64,000 nt of DNA from Apricaphanius iberus. Taxonomy: Eukaryota > Chordata > Actinopteri > Cyprinodontiformes > Aphaniidae. Shown here in pieces: positions 24,682-34,880 of this stretch. Each line of letters begins with the position of its first letter. Position 1 is the stretch's first letter. Position numbers and translations under genes: made by a program. The stretch is from the NCBI GenBank assembly GCA_028564705.1, contig JAPXFQ010002690.1, positions 278,501 through 342,500 on the forward strand, read 5' to 3'. A model generated the notes under the pieces. The model did no database searches. It saw only the letters and a list, made by a program, of their open reading frames with translations, and was not told where the DNA came from.

Positions 24682-24719
24682 AGTCTGTTCCATCCCCGCC
24701 ACCACCTCCTCCTATACAG
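24682..24719 (+). other. Exon-like 38-bp segment with good splice signals
   Basis: A pyrimidine run ending 'tctccacccag' leads to 38 bp that read SVPSPPPPPPIQ in one frame, followed immediately by 'gtaggt'. Upstream at 24509 there is an ATG with a short open frame (MAGGDTGPSDQLLQRN) after an AG. These could be relic exons of a transposon gene or chance. No protein match is claimed. Confidence 0.2.
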
Positions 24720-24796
24720 GTAGGTTTATCGGTATGATTATGAATCTTGTTGAACTGGATGAATTAATATCTCCTTTACAAGATCAATTAAGTATA

Positions 24797-25506
24797 CAGT
24801 ACAGGCCAAAAGTTTGGACACACCTTATTCAGTGTGTTGTCTTTATTTCCATGACTATCATTATAGATTCTCACTGAAGGCATCAAAAGTATGAATGAAC
24901 ACATATGGAATTATGTTGTACTTTTACAAAAAAGTGTGAAATAACCTGGCCTCCAAAGATGATTTGGGGTGAGCTGAACCGCAGAGTGAAGGCAAAAGGG
25001 CCAATAAGTACTAAGCATCTCTGGGAACTCCTTCAAGACTTCTGGAAAACCATTTCGGGTGACTACCTCTTGAAGCTCAAGAGAATGCAAAGCAGTAATC
25101 AGAGCAAAGAGTGGCTACTTTGAGGAATCTAAAATATAACACAGTTTTTTAGTTATTTCACCCTTTTTGTTTGAGTACAGGCTAGCACGGAGTCTGCATG
25201 TTCTCCCCGTGCATGCGTGGGTTCCCTGTCTCTATGTGACCTTGTGATGGACTGGTGACCTGTCCAGGGTGTACCCGGCCTCTCGCCCGTTGACAGCTGG
25301 AGATAGGCACCAGCCCCCCCGCGACCCCTTGAGGAATAAGCGGTTCAGAAAATGGATGGATGGATGTTTAAGTACATACAGTAATTTCATACATCACGTG
25401 TTCATTCATAGTTTTGATGCCCTTAATCGGGAATCTGCAATGTAGTAATGAAAAGAAAGAACACACATTGAATGAGAAGGTGTGTCCAAACTTTTGGCCT
25501 GTAATG
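24797..25506 (+). mobile_element. Internally deleted Tc1-like transposon
   Basis: Termini 'cagtacaggccaaaagtttg' and, reversed, 'cattacaggccaaaagtttg' are flanked by TA at 24795-24796 and 25507-25508. The first ~40 bp of each end pair as inverted repeats ('gacacaccttct' or 'gacacacctta', then 'attcaatg' or 'attcagtg'). Little of the transposase remains: the 72-codon frame at 24905-25123 includes a C-terminal type 'WELLQDFWKTIS' stretch but no catalytic motif. A Rex3-like fragment (25179-25365) interrupts it. Without that insert the element would be about 515 bp. Confidence 0.85.
25179..25365 (+). repeat. Rex3-like LINE 3' end with GATG tail and target duplication
   Basis: This 187-bp 5'-truncated insertion reads 'gtctgcatgttctccccgtg', 'gatggactggtgacctgtcc', 'aggataagcgg'-type and ends in repeated 'ggat' units. 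It is flanked by a 10-bp direct repeat: gtttgagtac at 25169-25178 and gtttaagtac at 25366-25375. That is the signature of target-primed LINE insertion into the Tc1 copy. Known: Rex3 elements of fish end in GATG repeats. Best-preserved of five related fragments in the window. Confidence 0.8.
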
Positions 25507-26044
25507 TATATCTAGCTATCTATCTGGTTGTTTGGTTTTGATTATTTCTAAGCTTTTTTCAGAAAACATCAACCAATCAATCAATTATTCCAAGACAGAA
25601 TCTGAATACATATTTCACTGCCACATCTCTGCTGTTTATAACAAATCAAACCGTTTTAAAATTGGTTCAAAATTGAACAAGTTTGAGTTATTTAAATATT
25701 ACAGGCACCATTGAGAGCAATGTTACGAAAGGGGGCAGATCACTTCAGTAAGATGGCCGCTGTGTTGCTACATTGCTATTGAACAGTGCGGGTAGCGAGT
25801 ATCTTAATCATCAGTAAGCAGGGGCAGGTCCCGCCTTCCTCATTCTCTGATTGGATAGAACTTGAAGTTTTGGGAAAGATAATGCCTTATAACATTGACT
25901 GCCATTATGCTGATCGTGACTGGATATAAACTTCTGACGAATGGCTCCAAGTAGCTCCAAACTTGACTGGGTGAATAAATGAATTTAATATTTGCTAAAA
26001 AATAAGGTCCTAGATGAAAAAAGGAACTTTCCCTTTAATGTCTT

Positions 26045-26760
26045 CAAAAAGTTTACATACAGAATGATTATTATCTCTTTGAACAATGACAAAAAGTTTA
26101 GATGTAATACGAATGTCCAACCACTATTCCCCTCAGGAAGGTGCTGTTTCCCAAAGACAAATATGTTTTGCTCCAAAAAATGCAACTCGGCTTCAGCCAA
26201 AGACCTTATGAAAATGCTTGCTGAAGCTGGTAGGACAGTGTCTTCCGCAGTGGAAAATGTCCTCTAGCAAAATTGGCTTAAAAGCCCCCCAGTGAGGAGG
26301 AAGCTATTACTTCAGAAGAAATATAAAAAAAGACAGGTTCCAGTTTGCAAATGCACGCTGGGATAAAGACCTATATTTTTGGAGATGTGTCCTTTGGTCT
26401 CATTATACTAAAGAGGAGCTGTTTGGCCATAATTTAAAGGAAAAAAAAAAAGAATGCCTTTTTTCCACATGAGGGGAAATTCAACTTTCAGCACCAACTG
26501 TCAAATGTCTAACTTTTCCTTCAAATGTGCCATAGTACCATAGTTACATTTGAAGGAAAAGGAAGACAACCTGGGAATATTATCCCAATTATGGTGGTGG
26601 CAGCATCATATTTTTAGGAAAGAGGAAAGAACAAAGGGGTCTTCCAAATGGACAATGACTCTTAGATTACAGCAAGATTGGTTAAAGTAGCTTTGTTGTG
26701 CTATGACCTTAGTCCTATAGAGAATGCATGTAAACTCCTGATTTTGAATACATTCATAAA
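26045..26760 (+). pseudogene. Decayed Tc1-like element of the salmonid-type lineage
   Basis: It starts with 'aagtttacatacag' and ends with 'gcatgtaaactcctga', as in Tc1 elements whose inverted repeats contain TTTACATACA. In between, on the plus strand, the order of transposase blocks is kept: 'SAKDLMKMLAEAGRTVSSAVENVL' region (26190-26266), 'aaagacctatatttttgga', 'ctgtttggccataat', 'ggtggtggcagcatcat', 'tcttccaaatggacaatgac' (second catalytic Asp region) and 'cctatagagaatgc' (third catalytic Glu region). Many stops and indels break the frame. An old, inactive copy. Confidence 0.75.
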
Positions 26761-27318
26761 TAAATCTTAGACACATTCTTTCTCAATATGGTGGTGTGAT
26801 CGGATTCTAGACTCTTAATTAAATGAGAGAGATCCCTTTAAGTTTTTGGAGGTTTTAATGCGATTAGAATTGATCATACAAGAGGACAGTATCATTACAC
26901 AGTAACGCCGGAATACTGACCTGTCTCAGTCTTACAACAACAAGCTTACATTATTACCAGCAACCTTGTTCTATTTATTTAATAATACACAATTCTCAGG
27001 GCAAAAACCCTAGACTTTGTGGCGCCTTTCTCTTAGAGTAGGAGCTGTGAACTTTGGTAGACATTTTAATAAAGTCTGGTAAAAGAGTCATCTCCATGGT
27101 AATGGCAGGTGGGGACTATTGTTATCAAAACACTCTAACCATTACTCGGGTAAAGGCGTCACTCAATAAGACTAAACATTAAAACTAATTCTACAACATT
27201 AAGTAAATGTGCATCAAGGTTGATTACAAAGTGCAGATGAATCATAAAACTAAATAAATCCATAACAGTGGTATTCGGCAAATAGAAATAATTTTGGACA
27301 TTCTAACGAACCTAAAGT
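26761..27318. other. No recognisable gene or element
   Basis: AT-rich spacer. Nothing identified. Confidence 0.4.
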
Positions 27319-27320
27319 TA

Positions 27321-28096
27321 TGGTGCATTCAAACCAACCCAATGCGTCAGCATCAGTTGCGGCAAGATTACATGTAAAGTCTACAATAGAGTACGTCAGA
27401 GGTCCATCAAAGTCTCTGTGCTGCGTTGTGTATGTTGGCTTCGTCAACTTCACTTGCGTTACATACGGCAACGCTGAAGTTCAGCTAGTTTAACTTTTGA
27501 CGGACCCAACGCAGTTAACGCAGTTAACGCAGTGCGGCAACCAATCAGAGCGTCTCACTGTAGTTATGTCACTATACATGCATCTTGAATGAAGCGCGGG
27601 TCCAGTGAAAACATTTTCAACAAACGCAGATTTCAAAAATCAGAAATAACACTTACCGAAAACAGATGGAAAGGCGCTCCTAAGGAGGAACAGAGAACCT
27701 GTAGTTGGTGTCCTGGTAGGAGATTTAAGCTCCGATGGGGCCGAGGAGGTTGTAAAATTAGGTGCGCGGGACAGACGGAAGTAGAGCTGAAAGCAAACCT
27801 CATCCATTAGTGGCTCCTGGAGCAAATGTTAAACTCCCCAAACTCAGAACGCATCTGAATAATGAGCACTAATGCACCTGATGTCAACGTTCTCTAGCTT
27901 TATCTAGTAAATAAAGCCAAGCCACTCTCTCGTTACGATCCACCATAGTTTAGAACGTGCTGCAACAGAGGAAGCCCCACCCATGCGTTGTTTTTTCCTT
28001 AGAAGCAGGCTATGTAAGCCAAAAAGTACATACGTCAAACTTCAGCCGTTGAGTGGGTTGCCTGACGCAGACCAACTGTGTGGTGTGAAAGCACCA
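27321..28096. mobile_element. MITE with TGGTGCWTTCA termini
   Basis: The left end 'tggtgcattcaaaccaacc' and the right end, reversed, 'tggtgctttcacaccacac' are inverted, with TA at 27319-27320 and 28097-28098. The next bases also agree loosely ('gcgtcagc' against 'gcgtcagg'). The interior has a 9-bp 'acgcagtta' repeat (27510-27535) and a few open frames without motif. GGTGC...TTCACACC termini are common among fish MITEs. Superfamily unclear. Confidence 0.6.
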
Positions 28097-28139
28097 TAAG
28101 AGAGATTTGGTGCGATTTAAGTTAAGAAACGGAGAAAAA

Positions 28140-28270
28140 CAAAGTGCATATGAGCTTCTGGTTTAAACTGAACGTCTCAAACTTGATGAAGCAAACACCT
28201 ATCTTTTAATAAACCTCAGTGCTGCCTTTGACACAGCTGATCACAACACATTTCCTCTGATAAAATGTAA
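28140..28270 (+). pseudogene. LINE reverse transcriptase fragment (motif A)
   Basis: Reading 28190-28265 gives 'YLLINLSAAFDTADHNTF', the motif A region of L2/CR1-type reverse transcriptases with the catalytic Asp in 'AFDT' context. The preceding ~20 codons carry a stop. Only about 40 codons remain. This is a different lineage from the LINE at 19-22 kb, whose motif A reads 'FDFSSAFNTI'. Confidence 0.7.
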
Positions 28271-28271
28271 A

Positions 28272-29718
28272 ACCTAAATATTCAATTCAGTTTGTTTATT
28301 TGCCGCCAATTCACAACAAATGTCATCTCAAGGTTGCTGTTGCGGAGCAGCACCTAAACAAAATGCTGTGACAGCTATGTTTAAATATCTAGAGTTTAAT
28401 TTATTTTTTGATCTGTGAAATTCAAACCCAAAAACCTGTAAGAACACTGTGCTTAAAAGATCATAAAATGTGGGGTTGGCTTTAGAGTAAAAAAATCTGT
28501 GTCTGGTCATCCGACAGTTTATTCTTAAATCACCTGAAGGTCAATGCATCCCTAAACTGCATTTTTGAGCATGCGTTCAGCAAGTTAACATGAACAATTC
28601 ACCACAACCATATGTATGAGAAATTTAGAAATGTGAATTTTATGTGAATTTGTAAAGATAATTTATTTCTGACAGAGTTAGTATGGCTTTCCCTTTAACA
28701 AACTTCCTCCGGGCTTTTGGATTTGGAAGTGCATCAAAATTTAAAGAGCTGTTTTATATTTCACTTTTTCTGTTCCTGCGATGTGTTTGTCATCCGTCTG
28801 TGTTACAGTGATGGAACAGTTGGAGACGGCAGACGCTCTTCCTGTTTCCTCGTGTCCCAGTCTCTTCTCTGCAGGAAGAAGCTTTGGTCCTCCATGCCTC
28901 TGTTTATCCTGCCTTCTCACCTCCTCTTCCTCCCCCCTACCCTTCCTCCATCAGAAGCTGTGTCTTTGCAAAGTCTTGAATTCTGAACAGTGTTACCTGC
29001 AATGTGGACTTTTTTTAGGGAGTCGTTGGGGTTAAGATTTGTTTTGTTCTCAATTTGTAACCCAATTTCTGTTGCTGTTAGTATGGATTTAGGATTAGAT
29101 AAATAAAGTTTGCTTGTCTGATTTATTTATTCATTGTTTTAATAGAAAACTCATTCTAGTGATTCCTTATCTTTCTTAACTTTGAGAACTGAGTGGTGTT
29201 TGGCTCTCAGAAAACTATTCTAATTATTTTTGATTCCTCTGTAAGAATTCTTGCAAAGGACCCCTTATAATGTCTGATTTTATGGTGAAATTATTTTCTT
29301 TCCACTCCCTGATTATGCTCACAATGGGGCTTTTTGGAACACTAGTTTGATATCCGTCTGTAATTAATGCCATAATTGTATTTCCGAAAAAGAAAGTGAT
29401 ATATGTCTTTAAAGAGCTGTTTTCTTGACTTCCTTAATGAGATTCTGCTTTTCGTGGACTTTGGACGTTTTTAGACGTTTTTAGGTGCAATCAGTTTGGA
29501 CTAGAGCAGATTATATTAATTTGCACAGAGAGCATAACTGCTTTGGAAATACTGACCTCAGACCTATTTTTTTAAAATACATGCATTCTCTTTATCAAGA
29601 AGGACTTATAGACCTATTTGTTTTATAACATTGTCTTTGTATGTGTTGAAAATTTAGTTGGCACTGACAAATTGTGTGAATATTGTATCAGTAGCTCATT
29701 CACAAGCAGGAGTGGAGT
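28272..29718. other. No recognisable gene or element
   Basis: AT-rich sequence. Two overlapping frames of 84-89 codons at 28717-29035 are C/T-rich on the plus strand and lack motifs. Confidence 0.4.
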
Positions 29719-29738
29719 GGGGGGGGGGGGGGGGGGGG
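29719..29738. repeat. Run of 20 G
   Basis: Uninterrupted homopolymer of about 20 G. Length may be affected by sequencing or assembly. Confidence 0.9.
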
Positions 29739-29739
29739 T

Positions 29740-30950
29740 TACGGTAATTTAGGCTTAAACCTGAAATGTTTTCTAAAAATACCTGAATCAGAATTTGACT
29801 TTTAAAAGGGGTCAAATCTGCCTATATCTTTACGTGAGCACTTTTCCTTTAACAGAGTTAGACAGATTTAGACCAGTAATTTCATAATTTATAGATTTTC
29901 ATTGGCTAATAGCCTGTGGGGTGCAGGAAACACAACAGTGAGACAGACACTTGGGGAAAGATTATGTGCCGAAGAGGACACTAGTTTTTGAACTGTTATT
30001 TTGTGCATCATGCATTTTTTTATATATCTACCTCCCCCCACCTCACCCTCCTGAGCATTCAGCAGAAGAAAAGCCCTGATTTACTCTCTTCTTGCTCCTT
30101 TCTAGCAAATTATGATTCTGCCTGCAACTGGGTTTTTCCTGTTTTTATACTCTCCCTGATCTCCCCTTCTATTAACATTCTTTTACTCTCCTAAGGAATT
30201 TTAACACTCGAATGCATTCTCCTACTATCAAACATACAATACAGCTTCCTACAATATCCGGCACAGGTTGAGAAAGAACAGCATAGCAGGAAAAACAGCA
30301 GAGTGCAGGGTCACATCTTAGATAATAAGATGCACGTGGTTTTTAGGTCAATATACTTATTATAGAGTTAAACTTAGCAGCCCTCTTGTTTTATATTATC
30401 TGCTTTTATAATGTAGGCTGTGTTCCCTCGACCAGTGGTCTGAGGTCAAATCTATCAGCAGCTGCCTGTTATATTATTGGTAGTTAATATTGTTGGTTGA
30501 TTGTTTTGTTTTGCTTCATTAAATCATGTTAATTTATATTTGTTATCCAAAGCTCTTCCTCCACTTTATGGGTGGTCATCATTTTAACAGTTGATATGCT
30601 GCATAATTTAAAGCAACAATTTTTTGCACAAACTAAATAGAAAAAAAAAATCCATCAGTCATCTGAGCCAATTCTGGAATCTTCTTCAATTCTAATTCCA
30701 TTCCCGGTCACAGTATGTAGAGAGATTTCAGATGATAGTATTGCCTGATACTAGGCTAGCAGATCCCGGTGTAACTTCATATTAGAAACATTTTGCCATA
30801 TCAAATAGACTTCTGACATGGAAACATCTGAGCAGTAACCAGAACATTAATGTATATAAAACAGTTGGGTTTTTGGGGGGATCATATTCTTACTCTGTCT
30901 GTTAGTTTGCTACACATCTTAAAAAGTTACAAAGTAGGGCAAAAATTTAT
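29740..30950. other. No recognisable gene or element
   Basis: AT-rich sequence. Nothing identified. Confidence 0.4.
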
Positions 30951-30954
30951 TTTG

Positions 30955-31425
30955 CAGTAACTGATACTGAAAGCTGTCTCATTTTTACCATAGGTAAACT
31001 TCAACAATGAGAGACGGAATGTGAAAAAAAAGATCCAGAATATATTGAATGGTCTTTAAAGAACACATTTTTATAATGCTGCAGAGATTATTTGCTCAAT
31101 AGCAAAGTTCCTGCAGGTCTGCACCAGATTTGCGCTCACTGTAGCTGGCGTTTTGGCCTATTCTTCCATGCAGATCTTCTTTAGAGCTGTGATGTTTTGG
31201 GGCTGTCACTGTGCAACACAGACTTTCATCTCCCTCCACAGATTCTAAATTGGATTGAGGTCTGGAGACTGGCTTGGCCACTCCAGAACATTGGAATACT
31301 TTTTACTTAGCCACTCCTTCATGTGTTTGGGAGTATTGTCATCCTGGAAGATCCAGTGGTGTTTCATTTTCAATACACTCACTAATGGAGAGAGGTTTTT
31401 CTACAAAATATCATGATTCAATGCT
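30955..31425 (-). pseudogene. Tc1-like fossil (transposase C-terminal half)
   Basis: The plus strand shows, in order, an inverted-repeat-like block 'caacaatgagagacggaat' and then the complement of transposase sequence: 'ggagactggcttggccactc' (complement of the block leading to the third catalytic Glu), 'gtgtttgggagtattgtc' (second catalytic Asp region) and 'ccagtggtgtttcat'. On the minus strand these fall in the correct Tc1 order. The frame is broken. It is related to the element at 11189-13685, whose inverted repeat also has 'atgagagac'. Confidence 0.65.
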
Positions 31426-31429
31426 CCAT

Positions 31430-32564
31430 CTGTCCTTTTTTCATCTTTTCCATGTAACAATAATCACTAGTATCACATAAACTGGTTGATTCTCCGTTTA
31501 AGTGAATTAATGATAGTCATCCACAATAAAAACCAACAAATCAGACCATATGCAATTATCCTTCTTTTTTAAACTTCCGGGTATTTTACATTGCTCCAAT
31601 GACAGATTTCCTGTCTGGTTTGATCTGAAGGGCTGAGCTTAACACATTTAAGAAGCATAGTGCATAACAAATATAACTGTCATGTTCAGGAGAGGGCTGC
31701 AACGCATCTGATTTTGCACTGCTTTGCTTCCAATAGAAACAGTCCCATTGACTTTAATGGCAACTATCAGCCACATCACTAACATTATGCGCTGCTAATG
31801 CATCTGGTGGAAAGTAGGGGTAAGTTTGTGGTATGTTCTTAGCACCACCCTTGGGACTATAGACGAAATGTAGCTATAGGACTTTTTCCACTGAGGCATA
31901 TCCCAGATCTGATAATTAATGTGCACCATCCTATTTATATTAACAAACAAAGCTTTTGTTCAGAACTTATCCCAGCCTTTTTGAATTGCCCAGATCTGGC
32001 CTTCTCTCTCTAGAAACTGTTGATCAAAAGCAGACTGCTGAGGTGTAGAGGAACTGAGAATGGATATATTGCAGTTGAGCTTGGGTGTTGGCCTAGGAGG
32101 TGGTTTGATAAAAAAAAAGAGAGCGTGAGTGAACATCAGGTTTAAGATCAACTACCGCATCATGTCGGGATGAGCTGGGCATTCTTCCTCCATCACCAGC
32201 AGCTTTTCAGTGCACTCCTGCTTCTCCTTTACCTCTCTAGACATTTAGGCCATCTGATTGGGTGTTGCAGTTCACAGTTCCTTTCCAACCGCCAGCTGGA
32301 TACGAGCGTCATCACACCCTTAGGTCACGGACAGCATATGGAAGAAGGCTGGAACAACTTTGTGGGTTCAGCACTGTATGATAATGTGAGGAGAGGAGGG
32401 AGGCGTTTGATTAAATGTGGAGCAGCTGCTAGGAGAAAATCAGATGATGCCCAGTCAGATAAGTGCTCTTTAGAAAGCTTAAATGTGAAAAATGTATCCC
32501 TTTGCACATGCATTGACATGCTTTGTGGTCATTGATTGGTGCGTAAATTTTACTTTTAGCTGGC
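31430..32564. other. No recognisable gene or element
   Basis: Mixed sequence. A 121-codon plus-strand frame at 32170-32535 begins with a hydrophobic stretch, but I recognise no family and see no splice context. Confidence 0.35.
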
Positions 32565-33060
32565 AGCAGCCCGGAAAGGGACCAGTCCCCTTCCAAAGAC
32601 CTTTTCCGGTGACAATCAATGATCCTCATGGGATTTCTGAACTGCCCCTCTTTGGCAGCAGCCTTCGTCCTAAGTCTCATGGGACAAAAGGGACAGCAGC
32701 TGCTGCAGTGGGGCCAAACATCTGGCACAGAATGGTTTGAAAGTCAAGTCTAGTCCGGAAGCTTGTTAGAGGGAACATTGCCATTGATGGTTATGTAAGA
32801 AGGAGCTGTCACTGCTAACAGAGACTGCAAACAGCACGACATGCTGCTCCCCAGACGGAGGAGTCGTCTGTATCTTTCTCTCAAAGTGCTGCTGAACATT
32901 CCTGTAATGATGACAGACACGGTGGTTTTGATAGGAGGCCCCTGTGGACTGTGATAGTCTAAGTCGCAGTTTGCATGCAGAGCGGCAGCCGACATACAAA
33001 ACCTGGTTTTTAAATCTCTGTGCAGCTTCCTTCCCAGCTGCACCCAATATGAGCATTATG
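32565..33060. other. GC-richer, repeat-free segment
   Basis: This stretch is richer in G and C than its surroundings. It has overlapping open frames on both strands (plus 32492-32740; minus 32429-32728, 32750-33043 and 32766-33056). An acceptor-like 'tttacttttag' lies just before 32562. No protein motif and no known repeat were recognised. It may be an exon, a conserved non-coding segment or a repeat I do not know. Confidence 0.2.
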
Positions 33061-34360
33061 TTTCCATTTTTGGATCTGAACTACATATAAATCACAAAAA
33101 TAAACATGGGAAATGTTGTGAATAAAACCTGTGATGGCACTAATGACAACTTCTGATAGATGTGAAGAACGGCATGATTACTTGTGAGTCAGGTGTATGA
33201 ACATTTGTCATTCAAATTAAAGCCAACCCAAGCTGTCCCTTCAGTATTATGCTGCATCTATTTTTGTTCACTAAATACTTCATGGGTAAGGACAATTGAA
33301 AAACGAAAAAACCAAAAAAAACACTGGATTTAATTTAATATTATTAGTTTCTCCAGAGAAGAACATCTGCAAATTCCAATTCAGAAGCAAACTATACATT
33401 AAGTCTTTAACCGACATTCATCAAGGGGTGAATGTCAAATTAGTTTTCGGCTTTTAATTGCAGTGGACCCCAAATTTTCCCAGGGGAAACAACCACAGCG
33501 CCCTCTAATAGTTCAAATCTGTGAATATTTGAGACCCCTCTAAAAACAGTTAGAACAGTAAATTTTAACATTCCTTATATGACTTAGTACACCCAGTGAA
33601 CAGTCTTCCTTATTTACATTATTGGGGGTACAGACAATCAGCGGCAAGGGAATGTAGCCTTATACCTAGATATTCCAGCTTCCCAAACTGTATTGAAATT
33701 TATTTTAGATGTATGCTACGAAAAAAAAAATCCATAAATCACCGGATGTTCCTCACATACTGTAACTTGGCATCATTTTTGCACAGAAAAATCCGTGACT
33801 AGGGGAATCCACTAATACTGAACCGAAGAACTGAAGAATTGGTAGAGACACTTGGTTTGTAGTTTTATTAAAATTGAGTTGATGGTGTTAGGGTGGCTGT
33901 TTAACAAAACTAATATGATGTGTGTGTGTTCGTTGTCCTGCTGGAACTTTTTCATACCCAGTCAAAGAATATTAATTGCAATCTTTATGAATAACTAACT
34001 CGGGAGACACCAGGGTTCCGTCCTATCATAGAAGTTGGTGAAATTCCAGTTTAACTATACACAAAAAACTTGGCATTTTATCACCGTGAACTAAGAGGGT
34101 GACAGTGTGAGGTCTTGTAATTATGGCTCCGATTTCTCATGTGCCCTGGCTGCTTCTCCACAGGGATAAACCTTTGGCTGACCAGTTAGCTTGCATATTC
34201 TCACCCAGGAGTCTGGTAATTGACCCTCATTGTGCACCTTGCTACAAGAGTATTGACCAAGAATTAAGTGTCAGCTCCAAAACCTGTATATTTATATGCT
34301 TGATTGAAATGTATAGCTGCCCACAAACCTTCAAAGACAATTTTATAGAGCACTGTACCA
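33061..34360. other. No recognisable gene or element
   Basis: AT-rich. An 81-codon frame at 34123-34368 lies just upstream of a possible Tc1 trace and shows no motif of its own. Confidence 0.35.
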
Positions 34361-34364
34361 ACTA

Positions 34365-34440
34365 CTAAACATGGTAGTGGTAGCATCATGCGATGGGGCT
34401 ATTTCACAGTTGGTGGTACCACTTATTACACACAGAAGAT
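34365..34440 (+). repeat. Possible Tc1 transposase trace
   Basis: 'aacatggtagtggtagcatc' followed by 'atggggctatttcac' resembles the 'HGGGSIMxWG' turn conserved in Tc1 transposases. No inverted repeats were found, so this is only a short trace. Confidence 0.4.
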
Positions 34441-34878
34441 AAAATTGTGAATAAAAAAGGAGCAGCACCAAATTCTTCAGTTTCACTTTATAACTTTAGC
34501 TTGACAATTTAAACTTGAACAAAATTAGGTGTTCTGAACATGCTAACATTCAAACTCATATCACCTGAACTCAAACCCTTTTGAAAATGTTTGAAATTTA
34601 CACTTACAATTTACACTGCAAAAATTTGTGCATATAACAAGCCTGATACTTGCCACAAAAAAAAAGAAAAAAAACACGGGTTCAAATTTATTTGACTTTT
34701 CCAATCGTGACAAGAAGTTCAATCATCCAGCAAGTATTATGCCCGAAGATTATTTAATAATTCAAATGGGATGGTTTCTTTGCCACTTACCAGCAGGCAA
34801 AGATGTCAGTATAAAGTATAAATACTTTGTTATACTTAAGCAGAAATTTGGGGTATTCATACTTCACTGGAGTAATTA
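34441..34878. other. No recognisable gene or element
   Basis: AT-rich spacer. Nothing identified. Confidence 0.4.
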
Positions 34879-34880
34879 TA

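Larger units (their letters stand above)
23610..25863. mobile_element. 2.25-kb composite insertion within the foldback element
   Basis: The limits are defined by where the right arm of the surrounding element breaks and resumes. The left part (23616-23850) resembles the MITE at 5080-5774: it starts 'aaagctgcattctggagga', then 'gtgctccacaacat', then 'tcaatcaatgtg'. A second internal pair is inverted: 'ggcggccatctcactaaagt' (23920s) faces 'cttcagtaagatggccgctg' (25743 on). The insert also holds a Tc1 element (24797-25506). The right terminus does not match the left one, so part of the insertion has been deleted or rearranged. Confidence 0.5.
22921..26034. mobile_element. Foldback-type MITE split by a 2.25-kb insertion
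   Basis: The left arm (22921 to about 23215) reads 'tcatttactcatccagacaa', 'gttacttggagcc', 'cgtcagaagttt' and 'tatccagtcacgat'. The same phrases occur in reverse complement at 25864-26034. The inner part of the right arm is at 23459-23609 and the outer part at 25864-26034. Joined, they read continuously against the left arm ('ggctaaat' then 'gaagttttggg'). An insertion at 23610-25863 therefore split an element of about 860 bp. The right terminus is AGGGAAAGTTCC next to TTAA at 26035-26038. The left terminus is eroded. A related left arm is at 57784-58145. Confidence 0.65.
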
